A stretch of 64,000 bases of DNA from Streptomyces sp. NRRL F-5135 (lineage in GTDB: Bacteria; Actinomycetota; Actinomycetes; Streptomycetales; Streptomycetaceae), in NCBI RefSeq assembly GCF_000719775.1, contig NZ_JOHR01000002.1, positions 271,081 to 335,080 on the forward strand, given 5' to 3'. This document shows positions 23,643 to 32,944 of this stretch, one piece after another (the stretch's first letter is position 1; each line of letters begins with the position of its first letter). The notes under the pieces are model-generated. The model was not told the origin of the DNA and did not search any database. It saw only the letters and a program-made list of their open reading frames with translations. The position numbers were made by a program, and so were the translations under genes.

Positions 23643-25193
23643 TCAGGGACACACGGCCTGGTCCCCGGTCATCGCCTCGAACGCGCCCTTGGACGCATTC
23701 TGAGCGCGAACGGGCGTCACCGCTCGGTAGTCGGATCCCGCCAGCACCTTCAGCGTCGGACCCTGCTGGGGGACGGGGCGCAGCTCACTGCCCGGAAGCG
23801 CGGCCGCCAGGGACTTCGCGGAGCGGTCCCAACGCGGGTCGTACATGACGACCGTCCGGCGTACGTCGGGTCCGTCCGAGCCCAGCGGAGCCCCGGTCGT
23901 GCGGAAGCCCGTGGCGCGCAGGGCGTCGTCCACGCGCCGGCCGAGGCCGTCCGTCGGCGTGCCGTTGTAGACCTGCACCCGGATGTCCTGCGGCCGGACC
24001 TCGACCACCTTCCCGCCCTTGGCGTCCCTGGTGCTGTCCCCGGCGCTCCCCTCGGCGCTTCCATCGGGGTTCCCCTCGTCGCCGTCGGAAGGCGGCTCCG
24101 GAGCCAGCGGCTTGTCCTCGCGCACGGCGTCGAACAACTCCTTCGACTTCACCGGGTCCCAGGTCAGCGCCGTACCGCCACCGGGCACCGGGATCTCGGC
24201 GGGCGCCAGCGGCACGGACGTGAACTCCGACGAGGACGGGGAGAAGCCGCGCATCGCCTCGTTCACGGCGAGCATCTGCCGCATGCCGAATCCGGCGTCG
24301 GCCCGGACCGAGCCCAGCACCGTGGCGGCGACCTTCTGGAACCTCACCGGGTTCAGCAGCACCCCGCTGGAGGTCGCCCGGCTGATGAGAGCCGCCACGA
24401 AGCGCTGCTGGCGGCGCATCCGGCCCAGGTCGGCGGCGTTGTCGAGGTGGCGGGACCGTACGTACTGGAGCGCCTGGCCGCCGTTCAGCCGGTGCGTGCC
24501 CGGTGCCAGCGCGAGACCGGTGTAGGTGTCCTTGAGCGGCTGCGGGGTGCAGATGTCCACGCCGCCCACCGCGTCCACCGTCTTCATGAAGTTCGCGAAG
24601 TCGATCTCCAGGTAGTGGCTGATCTTGACCCCGGTCATCCGCTCCACGGTCCGGACCGTGAGGCTCGGCCCGCCCTCGGCGTAGGCCGCGTTGATCTTCA
24701 CCGGGTGGGGCTTGTGGTGCTCGCCGGTGGTGGTGTCGGTGTGTTCCGGCAGTTCCGCGTAGCTGTCCCGGGGGACGCTCACCACGCTCGCGCGCCGCCC
24801 GTCCTCCGAGAGGTGGACGAGCATGATCGTGTCCGTGCAGTGGCAGGGCTCGCCACCGAGCCGGTAGGTCCGCCGCTGCTCCTCGGTGATCTTGTCGCGG
24901 CCGTCGGTGCCCACGAGGAGGATGTTCAGGCCGTGGCCCGCGTCGGGGCGGTTCTTCATGTCCTTGAACGGGTCGACCCGGCCGATCTCCGTGTCCAGGC
25001 TGGTCACGACGGCGTGGCCGATGCCGCCGACGCCCAGCACCAGGACGGACAGGGTCGTCACCAGCCGGGTGCCCCAGCGTGGCCGGGCCCCCCGGGGGCC
25101 GCCCCGCCGCCGGTTCCTGGTCCCGGTCCGGGGCCGTGCGGGAGCCGTGGGCGGGGGCACCGCACGGCTGTCCGGGCGAGGCGGTGTGGGCAC
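23643..25193 (-). CDS. LCP family protein with C-terminal LytR domain
   Basis: A 516-aa protein. A basic Pro/Arg-rich cytoplasmic tail leads into a membrane anchor (LVTTLSVLVLGVGGIGHAVV). The LCP domain shows ILLVGTDGRDKITEEQ, TIMLVHLSEDGR, VVSVPRDSYAELP, KINAAYAEGGPSLTVRTVE and YVRSRHLDNAADLGRMRRQ. The LytR_C domain near the end contains DIRVQVYNGTPTDGLGRRV. GTG 25193 has GGAGG six bases upstream and is preferred to the ATG at 25226. A Gly/Ser/Asp linker joins the domains. The gene is divergent from the GT2 gene. Confidence 0.92.
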   Translation of the reverse strand: MPTPPRPDSRAVPPPTAPARPRTGTRNRRRGGPRGARPRWGTRLVTTLSVLVLGVGGIGHAVVTSLDTEIGRVDPFKDMKNRPDAGHGLNILLVGTDGRDKITEEQRRTYRLGGEPCHCTDTIMLVHLSEDGRRASVVSVPRDSYAELPEHTDTTTGEHHKPHPVKINAAYAEGGPSLTVRTVERMTGVKISHYLEIDFANFMKTVDAVGGVDICTPQPLKDTYTGLALAPGTHRLNGGQALQYVRSRHLDNAADLGRMRRQQRFVAALISRATSSGVLLNPVRFQKVAATVLGSVRADAGFGMRQMLAVNEAMRGFSPSSSEFTSVPLAPAEIPVPGGGTALTWDPVKSKELFDAVREDKPLAPEPPSDGDEGNPDGSAEGSAGDSTRDAKGGKVVEVRPQDIRVQVYNGTPTDGLGRRVDDALRATGFRTTGAPLGSDGPDVRRTVVMYDPRWDRSAKSLAAALPGSELRPVPQQGPTLKVLAGSDYRAVTPVRAQNASKGAFEAMTGDQAVCP

Positions 25194-25224
25194 GGCGGGA
25201 CCTCCGCGGTGACGGGGCCTCCGC

Positions 25225-25313
25225 ACGGACGCCGAGGGGCTACGGACGTTGGGGAGTACGGACGCCGAGGGGCTACGGACGGTGGGGGAGCCGAGAGGCT
25301 GCGGACGGTGGGA
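25225..25313. repeat. 33-bp tandem repeat in divergent promoter gap
   Basis: Two near-identical copies (25225-25256 and 25258-25290) of a unit starting ACGGACGCCGAGGGGCTACG, and a third decayed copy to about 25313. They lie just upstream of the LCP gene within the 350-bp gap to the GT2 gene; nothing else is seen there. Confidence 0.65.
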
Positions 25314-25544
25314 ATCGCCAGAACGGTAGGCCCATATGATCAGTGCCCCGGGGCAGCCACCCGGGCGGGGCGCGTCGCGTTCCCCCGTTCGCGGTAACGT
25401 GGCCGGGCCAGCGCCGTCTCCCGAATCCGGTCATGGCCCGGGCGCCCCGTACGCGTCGGTACGCCGCACGTACCCGTGAGCACGCCGTCGGTACGCGGCC
25501 CGGCCGAGGCCGGACCCGGGCCCGAAGGACCCCAGAAGGACCAC

Positions 25545-26603
25545 ATGCCTGCCCTGCCCCCCGCGGTCTCCGTGATCATGCCGGTGCTCAATGAGGAACG
25601 TCATCTGAGGAACTCCGTCCGGCACATCCTGGAGCAGGAGTACGACGGCGAGATGGAGGTGGTGATCGCCCTCGGACCGTCCACGGACCGCACCGACGAG
25701 ATCGCCGCGGAACTGGTACGGGAGACCGCGTCGAGCGAGCGCGCCCGGGTCCGTACCGTGCCCAATCCCACCGGCCGCACCCCCGCCGCCCTGAACGCGG
25801 CGATCAAGGCGTCCAGGTACCCCGTGGTCGTCCGGGTCGACGGCCACGGCATGCTCTCGCCGAACTACATCGCCACCGCCGTCCGCCTGCTGGAGGAGAC
25901 GGGCGCCGAGAACGTCGGCGGCATCATGCACGCCGAGGGCGAGAACGACTGGGAGCACGCGGTCGCCGCCGCCATGACCTCGAAGATCGGCGTGGGCAAC
26001 GCGGCCTTCCACACCGGAGGCCGGGCCGGGCCCGCCGAGACCGTGTACCTGGGCGTGTTCCGGCGCGCGGCGCTGGAGCGGCTGGACGGCTACAACGAGG
26101 AGTTCATCCGGGCCCAGGACTGGGAGCTGAACTTCCGGATCCGTGAGTCGGGCGGAGCGGTCTGGTTCTCGCCCGAACTCCGCGTCCAGTACCGACCCCG
26201 CCCCTCGGTACGGGCGCTGGCCAAGCAGTACAAGGACTACGGGCGCTGGCGCCATGTCGTCGCCCGCTACCACGCGGGCTCGATCAACCTCCGGTACCTC
26301 GCCCCGCCGGCGGCGGTCTGCGCCATCGCGGCGGGCCTGGTGGCCGGCGTCCTGGTCACTCCGTGGGGGCTGGTCGTACCGGGCGGCTATCTGGCGGCGA
26401 TCGTCGCCGGTTCCGTACCCGCGGGCAGGGGGCTGCCGCTGAAGGCGCGGCTCCAGATCCCGGTGGCGCTGGCGACCATGCACATGTCGTGGGGGTTCGG
26501 CTTCCTGACGAGCCCGCGCTCACTGGCGAAGAAGGTCATCGCCAGCCGCCGGCCGGCCGCCCGGCAGCAGGACGACAACGTCGGGGCGACGGGAACGCCC
26601 TGA
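25545..26603 (+). CDS. Family 2 glycosyltransferase, membrane anchored
   Basis: A 352-aa GT2 enzyme. The N-terminal GT-A fold shows VSVIMPVLNEERHLRNSV, ALGPSTDRTDEIA, the DxD-like VVRVDGHGMLSPNYI and RAQDWELNFRIRESGG. The C terminus has two or three membrane segments (AAVCAIAAGLVAGVLV; GGYLAAIVAGSVPAG). It resembles succinoglycan ExoA-type polyprenyl-linked sugar transferases. ATG 25545 has AGAAGGA just upstream; a GTG at 25476 is also in frame. Being inside the LCP block suggests it builds a glycopolymer that those enzymes attach. Confidence 0.9.
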   Translation: MPALPPAVSVIMPVLNEERHLRNSVRHILEQEYDGEMEVVIALGPSTDRTDEIAAELVRETASSERARVRTVPNPTGRTPAALNAAIKASRYPVVVRVDGHGMLSPNYIATAVRLLEETGAENVGGIMHAEGENDWEHAVAAAMTSKIGVGNAAFHTGGRAGPAETVYLGVFRRAALERLDGYNEEFIRAQDWELNFRIRESGGAVWFSPELRVQYRPRPSVRALAKQYKDYGRWRHVVARYHAGSINLRYLAPPAAVCAIAAGLVAGVLVTPWGLVVPGGYLAAIVAGSVPAGRGLPLKARLQIPVALATMHMSWGFGFLTSPRSLAKKVIASRRPAARQQDDNVGATGTP

Positions 26604-26641
26604 CCGCCTGTCTGCCTGACGGCCTGACGGTTCGACAGCCG

Positions 26642-26672
26642 GCAACGGTCAGTCGGCGACGGTCAGTCGGCG
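26642..26672. repeat. Short tandem repeat after the GT2 gene
   Basis: CAACGGTCAGTCGGCG is followed directly by CGACGGTCAGTCGGCG. It lies in the gap before the shared terminator. Confidence 0.5.
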
Positions 26673-26693
26673 GCCGGCAGCCGTAATGACGAA

Positions 26694-26736
26694 GAGGCGC
26701 CCGTGGCCGGGTCGTTCACCCGGCCACGGGCGCCTC
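26694..26736. terminator. 19-bp perfect hairpin, bidirectional terminator
   Basis: Left arm 26694-26712 pairs perfectly with 26718-26736 around a CGTTC loop, between convergent GT2 and LCP genes. Confidence 0.88.
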
Positions 26737-26789
26737 TCCCATGTCTCACGCACCACGCGTCGCACATGCCCGCGTGCGCGCGCTCGCCA

Positions 26790-28886
26790 TCACCAGCGGT
26801 ACGACTCGTACACGTCCATGCAGGCGTCCTCCTCGGAGCCGTTGATCGCGTCCGCCGCCTCCGGCAGGCCGCCCGCCTTGGGCTTCTTCGGCTTCGGGTA
26901 CGACGTTCCGTCCCGCCAGTCGGCGCCCACGACCACGGTCACCCCGGACACGTCCGTGGACCGCTTCACCTGGTTCAGCGGTATACCGAGCGCCGTGGCC
27001 ACCGCCTGCGCGGCGCCCTCCATGTCCGCGCTCGGGTAGCCGACCTCGGTCTTCTCCCGCGGGGTCGTGGTCGCGTCGGCCTGCGCCAGGGCGTAGCCCT
27101 TGGCCACGAGAGCCTGGACGACGACGGAGGCACGGCCGCCGACCGGGGCCGCCTGCGCGTCGCCGGTGCCGTTCCGTACGAGCACACCGGTATCGGCGGG
27201 GTCCGAGGCCAGGTCCTTCACGGCGGGCCCCGCCCGTTCGGCCGGCCTGTCCGCACCGGCGGCCTTCTCCGACCCCGAGGCCTTGTCCGAGCCCTTCGAG
27301 CCCTTCGAGTCCTCCGTGGGCTCTCCGTTGCTGTCGAACGCCACGTCGTCGCGGAGCATCGCCCACATCGTGCCGGCGTCCTCCGCCTCGACGAGGTGGT
27401 TGGGGTCCTGCGGGTCGGCCACCGTGGGCATCGTGGTCATGGTGATGCGATTGGTCGGCACGTCCTTGAGCTGCATGGCCAGGTCGAACAGCTTGTTGAC
27501 CGTACCGATCTCCTCTGAGACCTCCAGCGACTCGGTCGCGGCCTCCGCCAGACCCGTCAGCCGGGGCGTGTCGGTGAAGACGCTCTGCGACTTCAGCTCG
27601 CGGAGCATCGAGTTCAGGTACATGTGCTGCGCCTTGGCGCGGCCGAGATCGCTGTAGAAGGCGTGGCGGGTGCGCAGCCACTGCAACGCCTGCTCGCCCT
27701 GGATCTGGTGCGACCCCTTCGTGAGCTTGAGGCCGGAGCCGCCGGGCACGCCGGGCAGCGGCCGGTCCCAGATGTTGTCCTTGACGCACACCTCGACGCC
27801 GCCTATCGCGTCCGCCATCTTCACCACACCGGAGAAGTCGATCGTCATCCAGTGGTCGATGTAGACGCCGGTCAGCTTCTCCCAGGTGCTCAGGGTGCAG
27901 CCGGGGCCGCCGCGCGCCAGCGTCTCGTTGATGATGGTGTTGGTCTCCGGGAAGACCTCGCCCGTCCTGGCGTCCTCGCACTCCGGGATGTCGACCCGGG
28001 TGTCCCGGGGGATGCTCACGACCGAGGCGTTCTTCCGGTCGGCGGACACGTGGAGCAGCATCTGGACGTCCGCGAGCGGCGGGTTGTCGGCGGTGTCCCT
28101 GCTGCCGCCGAGCTTCACGTTCTCCGCCTTGGCCCGGCTGTCCGAGCCGAGCAGCAGGATGTTCAGCGGGGTCTGGCCGGCCGAGTTGGCGACGGGCTTG
28201 TTCACGCCGCTGGCGCCGTTGCTGCGCTCGCCGCTGCGGAGGTTGCCGTTGAGGTGCCTGATGTAGACATAGGCCGCGCCGGCCGTCCCGAGTATGAGCA
28301 GGGCCAGTACGGCGGAGGCCCAGCGCAGTACGCGCAGGGGGCGCCGGGAGCGCGTCGTACGCCCCGGTGCCTCACCGCCGCCGACGCCGTCGGCTCCGTC
28401 AGCGCCGGCACCCTGGGCGGCGGCGGCCCGGCCACCCGCGGCCCGGGGATCGCCGGCGTCCTTGGCACCGCCGGCATCCTCGACCTGGTCGGCACCCGCA
28501 CCGCCGAGCCCCTTGGCACCGCCGACTTCCTGGGTGCCGTCGGCACTCTTGGCGCTGTCGGCTTCCTTCACGCCGCCGGCCTCAGGCCCCGGCCCGCCGT
28601 CGCCCGGTGCCTCCCGCACCCACCGGCCACCGCCCGCCGTGGCCAGGACCTTCGGCTCGTTCTCCTGGTCGTCCGGCCCCTCCGGGCCACCGCCCGCGCC
28701 CGCGCCCGCCGCCCCGGCGGCCGACGCGCGCTCCGTGCCGTCGGCCGCCTCGCGTGGCCCCGGCACCTTCTCCTCGTGCTTCACGCGCTTCCCGTGCTTC
28801 TCGTACAAGCTGTTGTCCCCACCCGGATCACGGGTCTGTCGAGCGCTTTCGTGCTCTCCCTCCCGCTTCGCACCGCCTCGACGCAC
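26790..28886 (-). CDS. LCP family protein with C-terminal LytR domain, long disordered N terminus
   Basis: A 698-aa protein. About 190 residues of Gly/Ala/Asp/Glu-rich cytoplasmic sequence with AKDAGGAKD-like repeats precede a membrane anchor (ASAVLALLILGTAGAAYVYI). The LCP domain contains LLLGSDSRAKAENVKLGGSRD, VSIPRDTRVDIPECEDARTG, HWMTIDFSGVVKMADAIGGV and WLRTRHAFYSDLGRAKAQ. The LytR_C domain has GVLVRNGTGDAQAAPVGGRA. GTG 28886 has GGGGGA five bases upstream; the true start could be further in. A strong hairpin (28920-28984) separates it from the next LCP gene, so it likely has its own promoter. Confidence 0.92.
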   Translation of the reverse strand: MRRGGAKREGEHESARQTRDPGGDNSLYEKHGKRVKHEEKVPGPREAADGTERASAAGAAGAGAGGGPEGPDDQENEPKVLATAGGGRWVREAPGDGGPGPEAGGVKEADSAKSADGTQEVGGAKGLGGAGADQVEDAGGAKDAGDPRAAGGRAAAAQGAGADGADGVGGGEAPGRTTRSRRPLRVLRWASAVLALLILGTAGAAYVYIRHLNGNLRSGERSNGASGVNKPVANSAGQTPLNILLLGSDSRAKAENVKLGGSRDTADNPPLADVQMLLHVSADRKNASVVSIPRDTRVDIPECEDARTGEVFPETNTIINETLARGGPGCTLSTWEKLTGVYIDHWMTIDFSGVVKMADAIGGVEVCVKDNIWDRPLPGVPGGSGLKLTKGSHQIQGEQALQWLRTRHAFYSDLGRAKAQHMYLNSMLRELKSQSVFTDTPRLTGLAEAATESLEVSEEIGTVNKLFDLAMQLKDVPTNRITMTTMPTVADPQDPNHLVEAEDAGTMWAMLRDDVAFDSNGEPTEDSKGSKGSDKASGSEKAAGADRPAERAGPAVKDLASDPADTGVLVRNGTGDAQAAPVGGRASVVVQALVAKGYALAQADATTTPREKTEVGYPSADMEGAAQAVATALGIPLNQVKRSTDVSGVTVVVGADWRDGTSYPKPKKPKAGGLPEAADAINGSEEDACMDVYESYRW

Positions 28887-28919
28887 CGCGTTCCCCCTGT
28901 GTCAGGCAGGCCGTACGAC

Positions 28920-28984
28920 CCGGAGCGGCTGGGGCCTTCCGTTCGAACATCGCCCGTCCGAACGAAAGGCCCCAGCCGCTCCGG
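28920..28984 (-). terminator. 26-bp hairpin terminator between two LCP genes
   Basis: 28920-28945 pairs with 28959-28984 with one mismatch, loop 13 nt. It starts 2 bp past the stop of the upstream LCP gene (28987) and lies 34 bp before the next start. Confidence 0.9.
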
Positions 28985-28986
28985 TG

Positions 28987-30867
28987 TCACTTGGCGCAGA
29001 CCTGTTTGTCCGCTGCCACTTTCTGCACACCTTCCGGCGCCTTCGCGGCTCCGGTGATGGGCACCCCGGCGCCCTTGAAGTCCTTGCCGAGGACCAGGGT
29101 CATCGCTTCCAGCCCCTCGGCGTCCTCCGTGCCCGGCTTCAGCGCGCTCCCGGGCAGGCCCATCATCTCCGCGAGGGCACGCGCCTGGTCGGCCTGGTTC
29201 GCCCCGTACTCCAGCGTCGTCTTCGGCTGGTCGGGGTCCGGGGAGTTGCCCTTGTTGGTGGACTTCAGGGCGCCCTGGTCGTTCTGGAGCCAGTTCAGGG
29301 TCTCCTGCGCCGCGCCCTGCGGCCCGCCGCCGTTGTACACGTCCACCCGTACGTCGGCCGGGGCCGCCTTGGGCCCCTTCAGCAGCGCCTGCTGCTGCTT
29401 CTTGGCCGCCGCCTCCTGCGCCGACTCCTTCTTCTTCACCTCGGTGAGGGAGATGTCGTTCTGCATCATCGAGAAGAGCGGCCTGGCCTTGGCCTCGTTG
29501 AGGACGACCGTGGCCTTGATCTCCTCGGCCGGGTTGTCGAGCACCGGCAGCGTCGTGAACGTGATGTTCTTCGGGTCGACGGACGCGAGTTCCCTGCCCA
29601 GCTCGCTCAGCTTCTCGATGGTGCCGATGCCGCTGTCGACCGTGAGCGCGTTGGTCGCCGCCTCCGCCACCTTCCAGAGCTTGCTGGGGCTGGTGAGGGT
29701 CTCACTGGACTGCATCTGACGGATCATCGAGCTGAGGAACTGCTGCTGCGTCTCGATCCGGCTGAGGTCGCTCTCGTTGCCGAACGCGTGCCGCGTCCGT
29801 ACGAAGGCGAGGGCCTGTTCGCCCTGGATGACGTGTTCGCCCTTGCTGAGCTTCAGGTGCGACTTGGGGTCGTCGACGTCCTTGGCCACGCACACCTTCA
29901 CCCCGCCGACCGCCGTGGACATCTCCTTGACCGCGTTGAAGTCGGCCATCATGAAGTGATCGACCGTCAGTCCGGTGATCTCCTTGACCGTGCGCATCGT
30001 GCAGCCGGGGTCCCGGCCGTCCTGGCCGAGGCTGACGTTGAACCGCGTGCCCAGTGTCCCAGGGATGGACGTCGTGGAGCCGTCCTTGTTCTTCGTCTCG
30101 CAGTCGGGGATGTCGGTGATCAGGTCGCGCGGGATGGAGAGCGCCGTGGCGTTCGTACGGTCCTTGGACACGTGGAACAGGATGTTCGTGTCGGCGTGGC
30201 CCTCGCTCCCGGCGTCGCCGTACCCCTCGTTGCCCTTGCCCGTCCGCTTGTCCGTGCCGATCACCAGTATGTTGATCGGCTGGTCCTTCTTGAACCCGCC
30301 GCTGCCCGCGCCCGCGACATCGATCGTGTCGATGTTGCCGTTGAAGTGCTGGTAGACGAAGTACGCGCCGGTGCCGCCGGCGACGAGCACGAACGCCAGC
30401 ACCCCGCCCGTCCACACCAGCGCCTTCTTCTTGCCCGACTTCTGCTGCTTGCGCTTGCGGGAGGACCGGCCGCGCCCGGCCGCGGCGGCGCTGTCCGCCG
30501 GCCCCTTGCCCGCCCGGCGGCTGCGCTGGCCGGGCACGTCCGCGCGGGCCGTGGCCTCCTTGTCGGCCGCGCGGCCGCCGCTCCGGCCGCCGCGCGCACC
30601 CGAGCGGCCCGCGTCGGACGCCGACGCGGCACCGCTCCCGCGACCCTCGCCCGGCACGTCGTCCCGCGCCGGGGCACCTCTTCCGGGCGCGCCCGGGCCG
30701 GAGCCGGTGTCTCTGGGGACGGAGGTCTGCTGCCCATTGGAGTGGTCCAGTCGCAGCTCGTAGTTACCGGTCTGCGGGTTGAGCACCCACTGGTCGGCGG
30801 GGTCGATCTCGTCCGCCTGCCCACGGCTATGCGCATCCACGGTTGCTTGATCCTCCGTCGGTGCCAC
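28987..30867 (-). CDS. LCP family protein with C-terminal LytR domain
   Basis: A 626-aa protein. The N terminus carries DPADQWVLNPQTGNYELRLD, a short motif seen before LCP domains in streptomycetes, then a long Arg/Gly/Ala-rich stretch and the anchor VWTGGVLAFVLVAGGTGAYF. The LCP domain has ILVIGTDKRTGKGNEGYGDAG, ALSIPRDLITDIPDCETKNK, RFNVSLGQDGRDPGCTMRTVK, HFMMADFNAVKEMSTAVGGV and FVRTRHAFGNESDLSRIETQ. LytR_C is near DVRVDVYNGGGPQGAAQETL. GTG 30867 has GGGGGGAG eight bases upstream. The product is expected to attach glycopolymers to peptidoglycan. Confidence 0.92.
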   Translation of the reverse strand: MAPTEDQATVDAHSRGQADEIDPADQWVLNPQTGNYELRLDHSNGQQTSVPRDTGSGPGAPGRGAPARDDVPGEGRGSGAASASDAGRSGARGGRSGGRAADKEATARADVPGQRSRRAGKGPADSAAAAGRGRSSRKRKQQKSGKKKALVWTGGVLAFVLVAGGTGAYFVYQHFNGNIDTIDVAGAGSGGFKKDQPINILVIGTDKRTGKGNEGYGDAGSEGHADTNILFHVSKDRTNATALSIPRDLITDIPDCETKNKDGSTTSIPGTLGTRFNVSLGQDGRDPGCTMRTVKEITGLTVDHFMMADFNAVKEMSTAVGGVKVCVAKDVDDPKSHLKLSKGEHVIQGEQALAFVRTRHAFGNESDLSRIETQQQFLSSMIRQMQSSETLTSPSKLWKVAEAATNALTVDSGIGTIEKLSELGRELASVDPKNITFTTLPVLDNPAEEIKATVVLNEAKARPLFSMMQNDISLTEVKKKESAQEAAAKKQQQALLKGPKAAPADVRVDVYNGGGPQGAAQETLNWLQNDQGALKSTNKGNSPDPDQPKTTLEYGANQADQARALAEMMGLPGSALKPGTEDAEGLEAMTLVLGKDFKGAGVPITGAAKAPEGVQKVAADKQVCAK

Positions 30868-31062
30868 GCGGGCGTCTCCCCCCGGAAGACGCCCGGTTCA
30901 TTCGATCCATGAGTGCGCGACCTACGCGGCCGGCTGCACCGGATCGCGCCACACTATCCGCCCAGTTCAGCGTTCAGGTACGCCAGTGACAAATTCCACG
31001 AGACTTACAAGCGGGCAATCCGCCCAATCGTCATAGACCGAAGGTCTCTGTTTGGCCACTGT

Positions 31063-32625
31063 TTACCCACACATCCCGTGCGACGCGTTCGTTCCTGTGT
31101 ACGTCGGGTCCGGAGCGGAGCCCGTCATGGCGTCGGTGGACCCGGCGGTGTGGCCGGAATCGTCCTTGCCTGCTCCACGGCCTTCACGGCCTTCACCGTT
31201 CGTGCGTTCTTCGATGTTTTCTTCGACGCTTTCATGATCTTCATTCGAGTCTTTTTTCCCGGCCGTGGTCCCCGTGGGCGCCGGAGTTTCCCGGGAGTCC
31301 CCGGCTTCGGAGTCCCCGGCGGATTTCGCCGTTTCGACCCTGACGGGCCGGTCCTCGCGCAAGCGCTCGAACAACTCGTCCGCGTCCGGCTGTACGAGTT
31401 CGTCGCGGTTCGGGTCCGCGCTGTACGGCTGCCGGGGCGCGGTCAGGAACTGCACCTTCTCCGTCGGCACGCTCTGGAGGGAGCGCGCCAGCTCGTAGAG
31501 GTCGGTGAGCGACCCCAGCCCCGGGTCGGTGGTGAGCGACTTCGTCGCCGCGTCGAGCACCGGGTACAACTCGGCCGGATTCAGCAGCACGCCATTGCCG
31601 CTCACCTTCTTGAACAGGGAGCCGAGGAAGCTCTGCTGCCGTTGCATGCGCTCGGTGTCGCTGCCGTCGCCGATGCCGTGACGGACGCGTACGAACCCCA
31701 GGGCCTGCTCGCCGTCGAGCCTCTGCGGGCCGGCCGGGAGTTCGAGCTTGGAGGCCCTGTCGTCGACCGGCTCCGCCAGGCAGACGTCGACGCCGCCCAC
31801 CGAGTCGACCACGTCCTTGAAGCCCTGGAAGTCGATCACCATGTGGTGGTCCACGCGTATGCCCGTGAGCTTCTCGACCGTACGTATCGTGCAGGCCGCG
31901 CCGCCGGTCTCGAAGGCCCAGTTGAACTGGGCGAACCGTGCCTCGGTCCGGGATCCGTCCGCCGCGCGGCAGCTCGGTGTGTCCACCATCAGGTCACGGG
32001 GCAGGGAAACGGCGGTCGCGCTCTGCCGGTCGGCCGCGAGGTGGAGCAGGATGGTGGTGTCGGAGCGCTGCGAACCGCCGTCGTCGCGGCCGTACTTGCC
32101 GTTGCCCGCGCCGGCCCGGCTGTCGGAGCCTATGAGCAGGATGTTCTGGGCTTCGAGGGAGACGGGGGTGGGGCGTTCCTTCTCGTACGCGCGCAGTTCG
32201 GCGGCGGCGGAGGTGTCGGTGGTGATGTTGGCGTCGAGCGAGCGGTAGAACCACCAGCCGGTGCCGGCGACGGCGAGGACGGCGACCGACGAGCCGAGCG
32301 CGGCCCAGCGCAGCCAGCGGCGCTTTCTCGGGACGGGGTGGGGCGTGGGGACGTCGGTGGCGTCGCCGGCCTCGTCGGCGGGGCCGGCGGGATCGTCGGC
32401 AGGGCTGTCAGCGGGACTGCCGGCGGGTCCGTCGGTGGGACCGTCAGTGGGTGAAGGGGAGCGGTCGGGCTGGTGCTCGCCGGCGTGCCCGTCGGCATCG
32501 TTGTCGGCGCTTTCCGCAGGGCTTTTGTCGTCAGGGCCGGGCGTCCGGGGCGTTGGCCCGTCGCCGGGCGGGCCCTCCGGCGCGGCCGGAGCGCTGCCGG
32601 CACTGTCGGTCACGTCTGTGTCCAT
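31063..32625 (-). CDS. LCP family protein with acidic C-terminal tail
   Basis: A 520-aa protein. The Asp/Pro/Ser-rich cytoplasmic region (1-105) precedes the anchor RWAALGSSVAVLAVAGTGWWF. LCP landmarks are ILLIGSDSRAGAGNGKYGRD, TTILLHLAADRQ, AVSLPRDLMVDTPSCRAADG, HHMVIDFQGFKDVVDSVGGV and FVRVRHGIGDGSDTERMQRQ. The LytR_C domain is absent; instead there is a 70-residue Glu/Asp/Gly-rich tail ending in Cys-Gly. ATG 32625 has AAGG immediately before it with no spacer, so GTG 32613, with better spacing, may be the true start. Confidence 0.9.
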   Translation of the reverse strand: MDTDVTDSAGSAPAAPEGPPGDGPTPRTPGPDDKSPAESADNDADGHAGEHQPDRSPSPTDGPTDGPAGSPADSPADDPAGPADEAGDATDVPTPHPVPRKRRWLRWAALGSSVAVLAVAGTGWWFYRSLDANITTDTSAAAELRAYEKERPTPVSLEAQNILLIGSDSRAGAGNGKYGRDDGGSQRSDTTILLHLAADRQSATAVSLPRDLMVDTPSCRAADGSRTEARFAQFNWAFETGGAACTIRTVEKLTGIRVDHHMVIDFQGFKDVVDSVGGVDVCLAEPVDDRASKLELPAGPQRLDGEQALGFVRVRHGIGDGSDTERMQRQQSFLGSLFKKVSGNGVLLNPAELYPVLDAATKSLTTDPGLGSLTDLYELARSLQSVPTEKVQFLTAPRQPYSADPNRDELVQPDADELFERLREDRPVRVETAKSAGDSEAGDSRETPAPTGTTAGKKDSNEDHESVEENIEERTNGEGREGRGAGKDDSGHTAGSTDAMTGSAPDPTYTGTNASHGMCG

Positions 32626-32944
32626 CCTTCAAGGCTGTCGGCAACGCACTGGGCTGCCGGTCGCAGAGGTAGACGGGTGAGCACCGTGCTTGGTTGTGCC
32701 GGGAGTTGTGAGTTTCTCCGATCCTGTACGGGTGTTGAGACGGCCTTGGGTCAAGCCGGTTACCGGCCGATGTCGAACGGATACGGGCCGCACGGACGGT
32801 GTGCCGTTCACGTGTCGTCGTGCGCGCTCGTGGTGCGGTTGTGGTCGACGGACCAGGCCGGTCACACCATGCGGCCGGTCACACCGCGCGGTGGGGCACA
32901 CGGCCCGGTGGCCCGAACCGCGATGGGGCACACACCGCGCTGGG
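32626..32944. other. Gene-free gap with repeated GGTCACAC-type motifs
   Basis: The last part (about 32866-32965) repeats GGTCACACC, GGGGCACACGG, GGGGCACACACC and GGTCACACGA at irregular spacing. The first part is the LCP promoter region. No gene supported. Confidence 0.4.

Noticed and set aside
28294..30912. An 872-codon open frame on the plus strand over the LCP genes
   Set aside because: Pure antisense shadow of two LCP genes: Ser/Pro/Ala-rich, no domain, no ribosome binding site. The minus-strand proteins have clear LCP motifs.
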